In this document: piece by piece, positions 51,328 to 60,600 of the stretch
How positions within the stretch are numbered: the first letter of the stretch is position 1
How the letters are laid out: each line of letters starts with the position of its first letter
From: Pedococcus aerophilus
GTDB lineage: Bacteria > Actinomycetota > Actinomycetes > Actinomycetales > Dermatophilaceae
Assembly: GCF_039532215.1 (NCBI RefSeq)
Contig: NZ_BAAARN010000001.1
Coordinates: 725,028-789,027 of the forward strand
Length of the DNA stretch: 64,000 nt
Direction of reading: 5' to 3'
The notes under the pieces: model-generated
The model's input: only the letters and a program-made list of their open reading frames with translations
Told to the model about the DNA's origin: nothing
Database searches by the model: none
Program-made: the position numbers and the translations under genes

Positions 51328-53070
51328 ATGTCCCGATCGCCGCACCCCCGCCTGTCTGCCGGTCTCCTGCTGACCATCGCGGCGCTGCTGAGCAGCGTCC
51401 TCGTCACCGCTCCCGCCGCCTCCGCGGCGACCCCCGTGCCGCCCACCCCGACCGGTCTCCCCGCCGGTGTCGAGGAGCTGTCGTCCTACGTCGGCGCCAA
51501 CTCCTGCGACGCCGCGACGAAACCCGGCTCGGCCGCCCTCGGCGCCCTCCTCGTCAAGACCTACCCGGGCACCAGCTACGGCACCGCCCGCGCCTGCGCA
51601 TCGGACTCGCTGGCCACCTCCGAGCACTACGACGGTCGTGCCGTCGACTGGATGGTCAACAGCCGCAACGCGACGCAGAAGGCCCAAGGCAATGCTGCCG
51701 TCGCCTGGATGCTCGCCAAGGACAAGGCCGGCAACCCCTACGCGATGGCCCGCCGGCTCGGCGTCATGTACCTCATCTGGAACAACCGGTCCTGGTCGGC
51801 GTACCGCCCGTCCGACGGCTGGCGCGAGTACAACGGCTGCCTCTCGTCGTCGAAGGCCGGCAGCGCCTACGACACCACCTGCCACCGCAACCACGTCCAC
51901 GTCTCGCTGTCGTGGTCCGGGGCGATGAAGCGCAGCTCCTACTGGTCGAAGAAGGTCGCGCCGCCGGAGTACGGGCCGTGCCGCACCTGGCAGACCAACT
52001 GGGCCAGCCCACGCTCGTCGGCCAACCTCACCCGATGCCAGGTCCCCGCGTCGGTCACCCCGCTCCCCTCGGCCAGCACGCTGGGCAAGCGGCTGGTCTC
52101 GATCTCGGGCATGTACCTGAAGAAGGGGAGCTTCGGCCCGGCGGTGACCTCGGTGCAGACGGCCATCGGCACCAGCGCCACGGGGTCGTTCTCGACCACC
52201 ACCTACAACGCCCTGATCGCCTGGCAGAAGCGCAACGGGGTCCCGGCCACCGGGGTCACCGACGTCGCCACGTGGCGGGCCCTGATCCGCTTCCACGCGG
52301 CCCAGCCGGTCTCGCTGGGCCTCGACGCCTCGATCGACTCCGACATCCTCAGCCTGACCGAGGGACGCCTCAAGCTCAGCGACTCGGTCGCCGATCCCTA
52401 CGGCCGGGTGCTCACTACCCAGTGGTCTGACGTCACGGCCGTGGTCGCACCCGGCGACTTCACCGGAGACGCCTACCCCGACCTGCTCAGCCGCACCTCC
52501 GCGGGCGCCCTGCGGGTGCACCGCGGCACCGGCAACGCCACCTTCGCGCCGGCCGTGACGTGGGGCAAAGGCTGGAACGTCTACTCCACCGTCTTCTCCC
52601 CCGGCGACTTCACGGGTGACGGGCGGTCCGACGTGATCGGGCTGCGCCCCGACGGCACGCTCTACCGCATCGAGGGCAACGGCAGGGGTGGCTTCTCCGG
52701 CAGCGCCCAGATCGGTTGGGGCTGGCAGGGATTCGACAAGGTCTTCTCCCCCGGTGACTTCAGCGGTGACGGGCGCGCCGACGTCCTGGCCCGTCGGCCT
52801 GACGGCTCGCTCTGGCTCTACAAGGGTGACGGCAAGGGCCTGTGGTCGGGCTCGAAGAAGTGGGTGGCCTCCGGCCTCCAGGACCTCACCAGCCTCGTCG
52901 CCGGTGGGGACCTCAACCGCGACGGACGCTCCGATGTGCTCGGCCGCACCGCCGATGGTCGCTGGCTCGCCTACTACGGCAACGGTTCTGGTGGTTTCGC
53001 CGCCGGCTCCGGGCAGCAGGTCTCCCGGGGCGACTGGTCCTCCGAGGAGCTGGTCGTCGGAGTGCGTTGA
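51328..53070 (+). CDS. Secreted M15-like peptidase with peptidoglycan-binding and VCBS repeats
   Basis: Exported 580-aa protein in three parts. After a signal peptide (hydrophobic about 12-28, ASA cleavage region), an M15/VanY-like domain (about 45-210) shows SEHYDGRAVD (S-x-H-x6-D zinc motif) and HRNHVHVSL (HxH), the marks of D,D- or L,D-carboxypeptidases and related wall enzymes. A PG_binding_1 domain (about 268-330: SVQTAIG ... TYNALIAWQKRNGVPATG) follows. The C-terminal part has four FG-GAP/VCBS units, each with a GDFTGDGRSDV-like calcium loop. It probably cuts or binds cell-wall peptides. GGAG lies five bases before the ATG. A folded leader may regulate it. Confidence 0.85.
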   Translation: MSRSPHPRLSAGLLLTIAALLSSVLVTAPAASAATPVPPTPTGLPAGVEELSSYVGANSCDAATKPGSAALGALLVKTYPGTSYGTARACASDSLATSEHYDGRAVDWMVNSRNATQKAQGNAAVAWMLAKDKAGNPYAMARRLGVMYLIWNNRSWSAYRPSDGWREYNGCLSSSKAGSAYDTTCHRNHVHVSLSWSGAMKRSSYWSKKVAPPEYGPCRTWQTNWASPRSSANLTRCQVPASVTPLPSASTLGKRLVSISGMYLKKGSFGPAVTSVQTAIGTSATGSFSTTTYNALIAWQKRNGVPATGVTDVATWRALIRFHAAQPVSLGLDASIDSDILSLTEGRLKLSDSVADPYGRVLTTQWSDVTAVVAPGDFTGDAYPDLLSRTSAGALRVHRGTGNATFAPAVTWGKGWNVYSTVFSPGDFTGDGRSDVIGLRPDGTLYRIEGNGRGGFSGSAQIGWGWQGFDKVFSPGDFSGDGRADVLARRPDGSLWLYKGDGKGLWSGSKKWVASGLQDLTSLVAGGDLNRDGRSDVLGRTADGRWLAYYGNGSGGFAAGSGQQVSRGDWSSEELVVGVR

Positions 53071-53127
53071 CGGGCGGACGGTGGCGGTCGTCGGCTGACG
53101 GCCGACCACCGGACGCCCCCACGGACA

Positions 53128-53178
53128 GCGTGCGTCCCTGACGCACGCCGAAGGGGATGCGCTGAGGGGGGCATCCCC
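53128..53178 (+). terminator. Tandem terminator hairpins after the M15/VCBS gene
   Basis: Stem 1: GCGTGCGTC (53128-53136) with a 3-nt loop and its perfect complement (53140-53148). Stem 2: GGGGATGC (53153-53160) with a 10-nt loop and complement (53171-53178). Confidence 0.65.
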
Positions 53179-53185
53179 GTCGTCG

Positions 53186-53239
53186 GTGCGCTGGGTGGGT
53201 CAGGACGTCACGTGACGTCCACAGGCCCACTCAGCGCAC
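53186..53239 (-). terminator. 54-bp imperfect palindrome at the phosphatase stop codon
   Basis: An outer 14-bp arm pair with one mismatch flanks a perfect 18-bp core palindrome GGACGTCACGTGACGTCC (53203-53220). The right arm overlaps the stop codon of the convergent gene. It is a likely terminator for the minus-strand gene. Confidence 0.7.
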
Positions 53240-55399
53240 TGGCTCCCCCACCGCGGGCAGGTCGAGGGTCGACGTCGTTCCCGCCGGGGTGACCGCGACC
53301 TCGAACCACACGGTCGTGCCGGCTGAGGTGCGGTGCGAGCCGAAGGCGTCGCTGATGGCCTGCACGAGTGACAGCCCGCGCCCACGGACGGCCATCGACT
53401 CGCCGCCGGTGAGCAACGGCTCCCCGCGGTTCCCGCTGTCGGCGACGGTGACCGACACCTGGCCCGAGTCCAGGTCCATGGTGAGGTGCGACTCGGTGCC
53501 CGCGTGCAGGACGGCGTTGGTGATGAGCTCGGAGATCCCGGTGACGATCGTGTACTGGTCGGCGTCGTCGACGTGCCACTGCGTGAGCTGGGCGCGGGCC
53601 CAGTCACGGGCCGCCTTGACCGACTCCGGCATCGGCGGCACGACGACCGAGCACCGCCGGTGCCCGGCCGGCGAGCGGCCGACGGTGAGCACCGCGCAGT
53701 CGTCCTCCTGACCGGTCCGCGGCACCATCGCCTCCATGACGACCTGCGCCACCCGGCGCGGGCTGCTGGGCGGGACGTCGGCGAGCACCGCGAGCAGCCG
53801 CTCCTCGCCGCGGACCAGGTCCTCGCCGCGACGCTCGAGCAGCCCGTCGGTGTAGGCCACGAGCATGTCGCCGACCTCGAGGACCAGCTCGGTGGCCGGG
53901 CGCGCTCCGGCGATGCCCAGGGGCGGGCCCACCGGCATGCTGAGCAGTCGACCGCGGGGCGCACCGTCGTCGCGGGACGCCCGGCCGGAGAGCAGGGCGG
54001 GCAGGGGGTGCCCGGCGCTGGCGATCTCGACGACACCGGTGTCGGGTGTGATGGTCGCGTAGAGCATGGTGACGAAGAGCTCGCCACCGAAGGACATCCC
54101 CGGTCGGGCACGAGTCGTGCCGAGCGGGAGCGACGCCGGCCAGAGGGCGTCGAGGTCCCACACCACGCGGTCGAGGGCGCCCATGACCGCCTCGGGACGG
54201 CTGTTCGCGAGCGCCGCACCGCGGACGGCGGCACGCACCTGGCCCATCACCGTGGCCGCCATCACGCCACGGCCGACGACGTCACCGATGACGAGGGCGA
54301 GCCGCCCGTCGGGCAGGAAGAACGAGTCGTAGAAGTCGCCACCTGCGACGGTGCCCTCGGAGACCGGCTCGTACCGGGCCGCGACGCTCACCGCGTCGGA
54401 CTGGGGCAGGTTCGGGGGCAGCAGGGTCCGCTGGAGCAGCTCAGCGGTGGAGCGTTCGGCGTCGTAGACGACCGCGCGCCCGAGCGCCTCGGCGACCAGG
54501 TCGGTGAACGCGGACAGCACCGTCCCCAGCGAGGGCGGCAACGGGGTGGCTTCCCTGAAGCCGACGACCGCGGCGCGGATCGCGCGGGCCTCGAGGGGGA
54601 CCACGACGAGCTCACCGGAGCCCGACCGGTGCACCTCCCCCTCGTCGACGGCCCACGAGACCGTCTCGGCGAGGTCGTCGGGCACCTCAGACCAGATGAG
54701 CGGCAGACGTTCCTCGTCCGGGGAGAGGTCCTCGATCCGGTGCCGCCGGGCGATGCGCCAGCCGCCCGGTCCCGGTGAGGGCAGGCAGATGCCGGCGGTC
54801 CGCGCGCCGAAGGCCGTCACGGCCTCGCGGAGCACCACCTTGCAGACGTCGTCCACGGTGACGGCGGTGCCGAGGGCAGTCGCCAGCTCCGCGACGGCCC
54901 GCGCCCGGTCGTGGCTCGAGGAGGTCTCGACGACCACGTGCAGCGCTGCAACCACCGCACCGGCTCCGTCGCGGACGGCGGACGCCGTGCGCAGGTGGTG
55001 GCCGAGCAGGGGGACGCCGGAGGTCTCGGGCGCCCCCACGGGCAGGTGCCCTACGCGGGAGTCTGCGTCGAGGAAAGGGTCACCGTCGGTGAGGACCCGG
55101 TCGATCAGGCCGCCCAGGTGCGACTCGCTCCACAGCTCCGGGAGCACCTCCTGCGCCGGGCAGCCGAACGCGGCCGGGTGACGGGTCCCGAGCCGCTCCG
55201 CGAAGGCGTCGTTGTAGAGCAGCACCCGGCGCGGACCCACGAGCAGGGCGGTGGGCACGAGGGAGTCGAGGGCGAGGTCCCAGGCGGCGAGCAGGGCCGC
55301 GGGCCACTGGTCGGCGGCACCGGTCGCGGTGGCGGCCCAGTCGGTGTGGGCAGCGAGCGCGCGCGTGCCCTGCGTACCGACGTCGACCACCTGCTCCAC
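53231..55399 (-). CDS. SpoIIE-type phosphatase with PAS, GAF and HATPase domains
   Basis: Signalling protein of 722 aa with a multi-domain order typical of actinobacterial anti-sigma-factor control: PAS-like (about 30-150, VGPRRVLLYNDAFAERLG), GAF-like (about 165-310), a PP2C SpoIIE phosphatase (about 330-545: GGDFYDSFFLPDG, IGDVVGRGVMAA, ASAGHPLP, YTDGLLERRGED), and a C-terminal HATPase-c region of the anti-sigma kinase type (about 575-715: ISELITNAVLHAG, VADSG, GRGLSLVQAIS). It could both phosphorylate and dephosphorylate an anti-anti-sigma factor. No sigma or anti-sigma gene lies next to it. GGAGG lies six bases before the GTG start. Confidence 0.92.
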   Translation of the reverse strand: MEQVVDVGTQGTRALAAHTDWAATATGAADQWPAALLAAWDLALDSLVPTALLVGPRRVLLYNDAFAERLGTRHPAAFGCPAQEVLPELWSESHLGGLIDRVLTDGDPFLDADSRVGHLPVGAPETSGVPLLGHHLRTASAVRDGAGAVVAALHVVVETSSSHDRARAVAELATALGTAVTVDDVCKVVLREAVTAFGARTAGICLPSPGPGGWRIARRHRIEDLSPDEERLPLIWSEVPDDLAETVSWAVDEGEVHRSGSGELVVVPLEARAIRAAVVGFREATPLPPSLGTVLSAFTDLVAEALGRAVVYDAERSTAELLQRTLLPPNLPQSDAVSVAARYEPVSEGTVAGGDFYDSFFLPDGRLALVIGDVVGRGVMAATVMGQVRAAVRGAALANSRPEAVMGALDRVVWDLDALWPASLPLGTTRARPGMSFGGELFVTMLYATITPDTGVVEIASAGHPLPALLSGRASRDDGAPRGRLLSMPVGPPLGIAGARPATELVLEVGDMLVAYTDGLLERRGEDLVRGEERLLAVLADVPPSSPRRVAQVVMEAMVPRTGQEDDCAVLTVGRSPAGHRRCSVVVPPMPESVKAARDWARAQLTQWHVDDADQYTIVTGISELITNAVLHAGTESHLTMDLDSGQVSVTVADSGNRGEPLLTGGESMAVRGRGLSLVQAISDAFGSHRTSAGTTVWFEVAVTPAGTTSTLDLPAVGEPVR

Positions 55400-55484
55400 C
55401 TTTCGCCTCCACGCAGCGCAGGGTCACCTGGTGCCGTGGGGCCTCATCTGTCTGTTGACCCTCCCATCGGCCGATCGGCCCGGT
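55400..55484. other. Intergenic region with GGCCGATCGGCC palindrome
   Basis: The 85-bp gap between two genes read in the same direction contains a perfect 12-bp palindrome at 55469-55480 flanked by GCCTCAT and ATGAGGC. It may act as the terminator of the oligopeptidase gene or the promoter region of the phosphatase. Confidence 0.35.
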
Positions 55485-57647
55485 TCATGAGGCGTGTGGG
55501 GCAACGCCTTCCCGGGAGATCGTCGCTGCCCCGGCCTGGTCGACGAGGAAGGCCCACTCCCACGCCACCTGCCGCCACGAGTCGTACCGGCCGCTCTTGC
55601 CGCCGTGGCCGGCCACCATCTCGGTGCGCAGCAGCACAGGGCGCTCATCCGGACCGCTGGTGGTGTTCTCGCGCAGGCGGGCCACCCACTTGGCCGGCTC
55701 GGTGAAGTACACGCGCGTGTCGTTGAGCGACGTGGTCGCCAGCACGGCGGGGTATGGCGCGCGGTGCACGTTCTCGTACGGCGAGTAGGACTTCATGTAG
55801 GCGTAGACCTCGGGGTCCTCGAGCGGGTTGCCCCACTCCTCCCACTCGACCACGGTGAGCGGCAGGCTCGGGTCGAGGATGGTCGTGAGCGCGTCGACGA
55901 AGGGCACCGCGGCGTGCACCGCCCTGAACCGCTGCGGCGCGAGGTTGATCGCGGCGCCGATGAGCAGACCACCCGCCGACCCGCCCTCGGCCACGAGCCG
56001 GTCCGGGTGGACCCAGCCGGTCTCGACGAGGTGGTCGGCGCAGGCCACGAAGTCGGTGAAGGTCGAGCGCTTGTGCGTGAGCTTGCCCTGGTCGTACCAC
56101 GAGCGGCCGAGCTCCCCGCCGCCGCGGACGTGCGCGATGGCGTAGACGAACCCGCGCTGGAGCAGGGACAGCCTGGCCACGGAGAAGTACGGGTCGGAGG
56201 AGATCTCGTAGGAGCCGTAGGCGGTCAGCATGCCGGGACGGCTGCCGTCGGGCACGCTGCCGGCGGGGTAGACCAGCGAGATCGGCACCCTGGTCCCGTC
56301 CTCGGCGGTGGCCCACTCGCGCCGCTGCTCGTACTGCGTCGGGTCGTAGCCACCGAGCACGGACTGTCGCTTGAGCAGGGTGTACTCGCGGGTGCCCAGG
56401 TCGTAGTCCAGCACCGTGCGCGGGGTGACCAGGGACTCGAAGACGACCTGCAGGCTGGTCGTGGCGCTCTCGGGGTTCTCCCCCAGCCCCACCGAGTAGA
56501 CCGGTTCGTCGAAGTCGAGGTCGTGCGAGGCGCCATACCCCGTCGGGGAGGAGGCGTCGCGCTCGAGGACCCGCACGGCCGTGAGCCCGTCCCGTCGCAG
56601 CGCGAGGACGGCGACGTCGTCGAACGCCTCCACGCCCTGGAACCTCTCGCCCCCTGCGGAGCGCATGAGCGGCTGCCACTGGTCGGCCGAGGTCGCGTCG
56701 AGCGGCGCCCAGGCGAGGTCGGAGTCGATGGAGTCGGCGTTGTGGACGATGAGCAGCCGGTCAGCCGCGGGTTCGACGTCGTACTCGACGCCCTCGCGGC
56801 GGGGCGCGACGACGCGGAACTCACCGAGCGGGTCGGTGGCGTCCAGCAGGCGCACCTCGGAGGTCGTCTTGGAGCCGAGGCCGATCATGATCCAGCGGTC
56901 GTCGCGCGAGGAGCCCAGCCCCATCCAGAAGCGCTCGTCGGGCTCCTCGTGGACCAGCACGTCGGTGTCGGCGGGCGAGCCGACCTCGTGCCGCCAGGTC
57001 TGGTGCGGACGCCAGGTCTCGTCGACGCGCGTGTAGAACAGGTAGCGGCCGTCGAAGGAGAAGACGCAGCCGTAGCCCACCTCCTGCACGGCGGTGTCGA
57101 CCACCTCCCCCGTGCCGAGGTCCTTGATGCGCAGGGCGAAGCGCTCGTCGCCCTCGGTGTCGATGGCGTAGGCGAGCAGCCGGTGGTCTGGGCTGATGCT
57201 CAGCGCGCCGAGGGCGAAGAAGTCGTGTCCCTTGGACTCGATGTTGCCGTCGAGCAGGACCTGCTCCCCCTCGATGGAGGCCCCTGCGCCGGGGTTCGGC
57301 CGGGGCGCGCCCTCGACCCGCGGCGCGCGGCACTCGACGGAGTACTGCGACCCCTCGTAGCTGCGCGAGTAGTACCACCACGGTCCGCTGGCCACCGGCA
57401 CCGAGAGGTCGGTCTCCTGCGTGCGCGAGCGGATCTCCTCGAAGATCTCGTCCCGCAGTGGCTGGAGCCGCGCGGTGGCAGCCTCGGCATACGCGTTCTC
57501 GGCCTCGAGGTGGGCCACCACGGCGCGGTCGGACTTGTCGCGCAGCCACTCGTACGGGTCGACGACGACATCGCCGTGGTGCTCACGGATGGTGTCGCGG
57601 TGCTCGGGACGCGGTGGTGTCAGCGGGGTGACCGAAGGCGTGCTCAC
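55485..57647 (-). CDS. ptrB: Oligopeptidase B (prolyl oligopeptidase family S9A)
   Basis: Cytosolic serine peptidase cutting after basic residues in short peptides. An N-terminal beta-propeller (about 75-430), which opens with YYSRSYEGSQYSVECR as in PtrB, caps a C-terminal alpha/beta-hydrolase domain with the nucleophile motif GGSAGG (Ser557), an Asp in the TSLNDTRV region and a His in AGHGGKSGR near the end. YGSYEISSDPYFS and AHVRGGGELGRSWY are classic. Length 720 aa is normal. The GTG start has TAGTGT seven bases upstream, so the message may be leaderless. It is followed by dnaE in the same direction on its upstream side, with a 21-bp gap. Confidence 0.94.
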   Translation of the reverse strand: MSTPSVTPLTPPRPEHRDTIREHHGDVVVDPYEWLRDKSDRAVVAHLEAENAYAEAATARLQPLRDEIFEEIRSRTQETDLSVPVASGPWWYYSRSYEGSQYSVECRAPRVEGAPRPNPGAGASIEGEQVLLDGNIESKGHDFFALGALSISPDHRLLAYAIDTEGDERFALRIKDLGTGEVVDTAVQEVGYGCVFSFDGRYLFYTRVDETWRPHQTWRHEVGSPADTDVLVHEEPDERFWMGLGSSRDDRWIMIGLGSKTTSEVRLLDATDPLGEFRVVAPRREGVEYDVEPAADRLLIVHNADSIDSDLAWAPLDATSADQWQPLMRSAGGERFQGVEAFDDVAVLALRRDGLTAVRVLERDASSPTGYGASHDLDFDEPVYSVGLGENPESATTSLQVVFESLVTPRTVLDYDLGTREYTLLKRQSVLGGYDPTQYEQRREWATAEDGTRVPISLVYPAGSVPDGSRPGMLTAYGSYEISSDPYFSVARLSLLQRGFVYAIAHVRGGGELGRSWYDQGKLTHKRSTFTDFVACADHLVETGWVHPDRLVAEGGSAGGLLIGAAINLAPQRFRAVHAAVPFVDALTTILDPSLPLTVVEWEEWGNPLEDPEVYAYMKSYSPYENVHRAPYPAVLATTSLNDTRVYFTEPAKWVARLRENTTSGPDERPVLLRTEMVAGHGGKSGRYDSWRQVAWEWAFLVDQAGAATISREGVAPHAS

Positions 57648-57654
57648 GCCACGA

Positions 57655-57660
57655 ACACTA
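57655..57660 (-). promoter_or_regulatory. -10 box of a leaderless promoter (ptrB)
   Basis: TAGTGT on the minus strand, seven bases before the GTG at 57647. It lies between the dnaE stop codon and ptrB. Confidence 0.6.
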
Positions 57661-57668
57661 CGGGTGCC

Positions 57669-60600
57669 TCAGCCGACGAGGCAGCGTGGCCCGAGGATCA
57701 CCTTGAGGTCGCCGAACAACGCCTCGGTGGCGTTGACGCGGTAGGCGTCCTCGAGCTTCATCAGCACCGACCGGCCGGGCTGGCTGAGCCGGACGTGCAC
57801 CTCGGTCGACCCCGGGTGCGACGAGAGCACGGACTTGAGCTCCTCGACCTTGGCCGCCGTGGCCCGGTTGGTGTCCATCGTGACCACGACCGGCCCGCGG
57901 GGCCCCTCGGAGATGTCGGGCAGCGTGAGGTCGGAGGCGTAGATCGACGGGGTGTCGTCGCGCCGGTTGACCCGACCCTTGACGACCACGACGGCGTCGT
58001 GGGTCAGGGCGTGCTGGACCGTGAGGTAGGCCGAGGGGAAGAACAGGCACTCGATGGCACCCTCGAGGTCCTCCACCGTGACGATCGCCCAGAGGTCGCC
58101 CTTCTTGGTGCGCTTGACCTGCAGGCCGGTGATGAGCCCGGCGATCGTGACGTTGGAGCCCTCGGGCTTGCCGTCCTCTCCCGTGAGGCTCGCGATGGAG
58201 GTGTCGGCGTGCGAGCTCAGCACGTGCTCGATGCCGAACAACGGGTGGTCGGAGACGTAGAGGCCGAGCATCTCGCGCTCGAACTGCAGCAGCGTCTTCT
58301 TGTCCCACTCCGTCGTCGGGATGGGTGGCAGCACGGAGAAGTCCACCGACTCCGCGCCGCTGTCGTCGCCGCCGAAGGACCCGAACAGCGAGTCCTGGCC
58401 GATGGCCTCCTGGCGCTTGATGTCGACGAAGTTGTCGACGTAGTCCTCGTGGACCCGGACCAGGCCCTGGCGCGACTCGGCGAGCCCGTCGAAGGCCCCG
58501 GCCTTGATCAGCGACTCGATGGTGCGCTTGTTGCACACGACGGCCGGGCACTTGGACAAGAAGTCCTTGAACGAGGTGAAGCGCCCCTTCTCCTCGCGCG
58601 CGGCGATGATCCCCTCGACGACGTTGTGGCCGACGTTGCGGATGGCCTGGAGGCCGAAGCGGATGTCGGTGCCGACGGCGGCGAACCTCCCCACCGAGTC
58701 GTTGACGTCCGGGGGCAGCACCTTGATGCCCATCCGACGGCACTCGCCGAGGTAGAGCGCGGACTTGTCCTTGTCGTCGCCGACGCTGGTGAGCAGCGCG
58801 GCCATGTACTCGGCCGGGTAGTTGGCCTTGAGGTAGCCGGTCCAGTAGGAGACCAACCCGTAGGCGGCGGTGTGCGCCTTGTTGAACGCGTAGTCGGAGA
58901 ACGGGACGAGGACGCCCCACAGCGCGGCGATCGAGGCCTCGTTGAACCCCTTGGCCTTCATGCCCTCGGAGAAGGGGACGTACTCGGCGTCGAGCACCTC
59001 CTTCTTCTTCTTGCCCATGGCGCGACGCAGCAGGTCGGCGTTGCCGAGGGTGTAGCCGGCGAGCTTCTGGGCGATCTCCATGACCTGCTCCTGGTAGATC
59101 ACCAGGCCGTAGGTCGTGCCGAGGATCGGCCCGAGGGCGTCGATCATCTCCTGCTGGAGCTTGCCCTCGAGCTGGGGGTCGAGCGGCGTGAGGATCTGCT
59201 TGCCGTTCTTGCGCAGCGCGAAGTTGGTGTGCGCGTTGACGCCCATCGGCCCCGGGCGGTAGAGCGCGAGGGCGGCGGAGATGTCCTCGAAGTTGTCGGG
59301 CTGCATGAGCTTGAGCAGCGTGCGCATGCCGCCGCCGTCGAGCTGGAAGACGCCGAGGGTGTCGCCGCGGGCGAGCAGGTCGTACGTCGCCTTGTCGGTC
59401 ATGTCCTTGGACAGCGCGTCGAGGTCGATGTCCTCGTCGCGGTTGGCCTTGATGTTCTCGATGGCGTCGTCGAGGATCGTGAGGTTGCGCAGGCCGAGGA
59501 AGTCCATCTTGACCAGGCCGAGCGACTCGCAGCTCGGGTAGTCGAACTGGGTGATGACCTGGCCGTCCTGGAGCCGTCGCATGATCGGGATGACGTCGAT
59601 CAGCGGCTCGCTGGACATGATGACGCCGGCGGCGTGGACGCCCCACTGGCGCTTGAGCCCCTCGAGGCCCTTGGCGGTCTCGACGATCTCCTTGAAGTGC
59701 GGCTCGGACTCGACCAGGGCCCGGAAGTCGCCACCCTCGTTGTAGCGCTTGTGGTCCTTGTTGTAGATCTCCGACAGGGGGACGCCCTTGCCCATGACAT
59801 CCGGGGGCATCGCCTTGGTCAGCTGCTCGCCGACGACGAAGGGGTGGCCCATCACGCGGGACGCGTCCTTGACCGCCTGCTTGGCCTTGATCGTGCCGTA
59901 GGTGACGATCTGCGCGACGCGCTCGGCGCCGTACTTCTCCGTCACGTACTTGATGACCTCGCCGCGTCGGCGCTCGTCGAAGTCGATGTCGAAGTCGGGC
60001 ATCGACGCGCGCTCGGGGTTGAGGAAGCGCTCGAAGATCAGGCCGTGCGGGATCGGGTCGAGGTCGGTGATCTTCATGGCGTAGGCGCACATGGAGCCGG
60101 CACCCGAACCACGACCGGGACCCACGCGGATGCCGTTCTTCTTGGCCCAGTTGATGAAGTCGGCGACGACGAGGAAGTAGCCGGCGTACCCCTTGGAGGC
60201 GATGACGTCGATCTCGAACTCGGCCTGCTTCGTCGCGTACTCCGGCACCCCACCGGGGAACCGCTCCATCAGGCCGGTGTGCACCTCCTTGACGAACCAG
60301 CTCTCCTCGTTCTCCCCGGGCGGGCAGGGGAACCGCGGCATGAAGCGGCCCTCGCCCTCGGTGAAGGAGATGTCGCACATCTCGGCGATGAGGAGCGTGT
60401 TGTCGCAGGCCTCGGGCAGCTCGCGCCAGGTGTGGCGCATCTCGGCCGGGCTCTTGAGGTAGAAGTCGTCGGCGTCGAACTTGAACCGGTTGGGGTCCAT
60501 CATCGTCGAGCCGGACTGCACGCACAGCAGCGCCGAGTGGGCCTTGGCGTCCTCGGGGCTGGAGTAGTGCAGGTCGTTGGTCGCCACGAGCGGCAGCTTG

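Noticed and set aside
55469..55480. GGCCGATCGGCC as another site of the MMPL-linked TetR
   Set aside because: It shares the CCGATCGG core but lacks the TTAG/CTAA flanks found in the paired operators.
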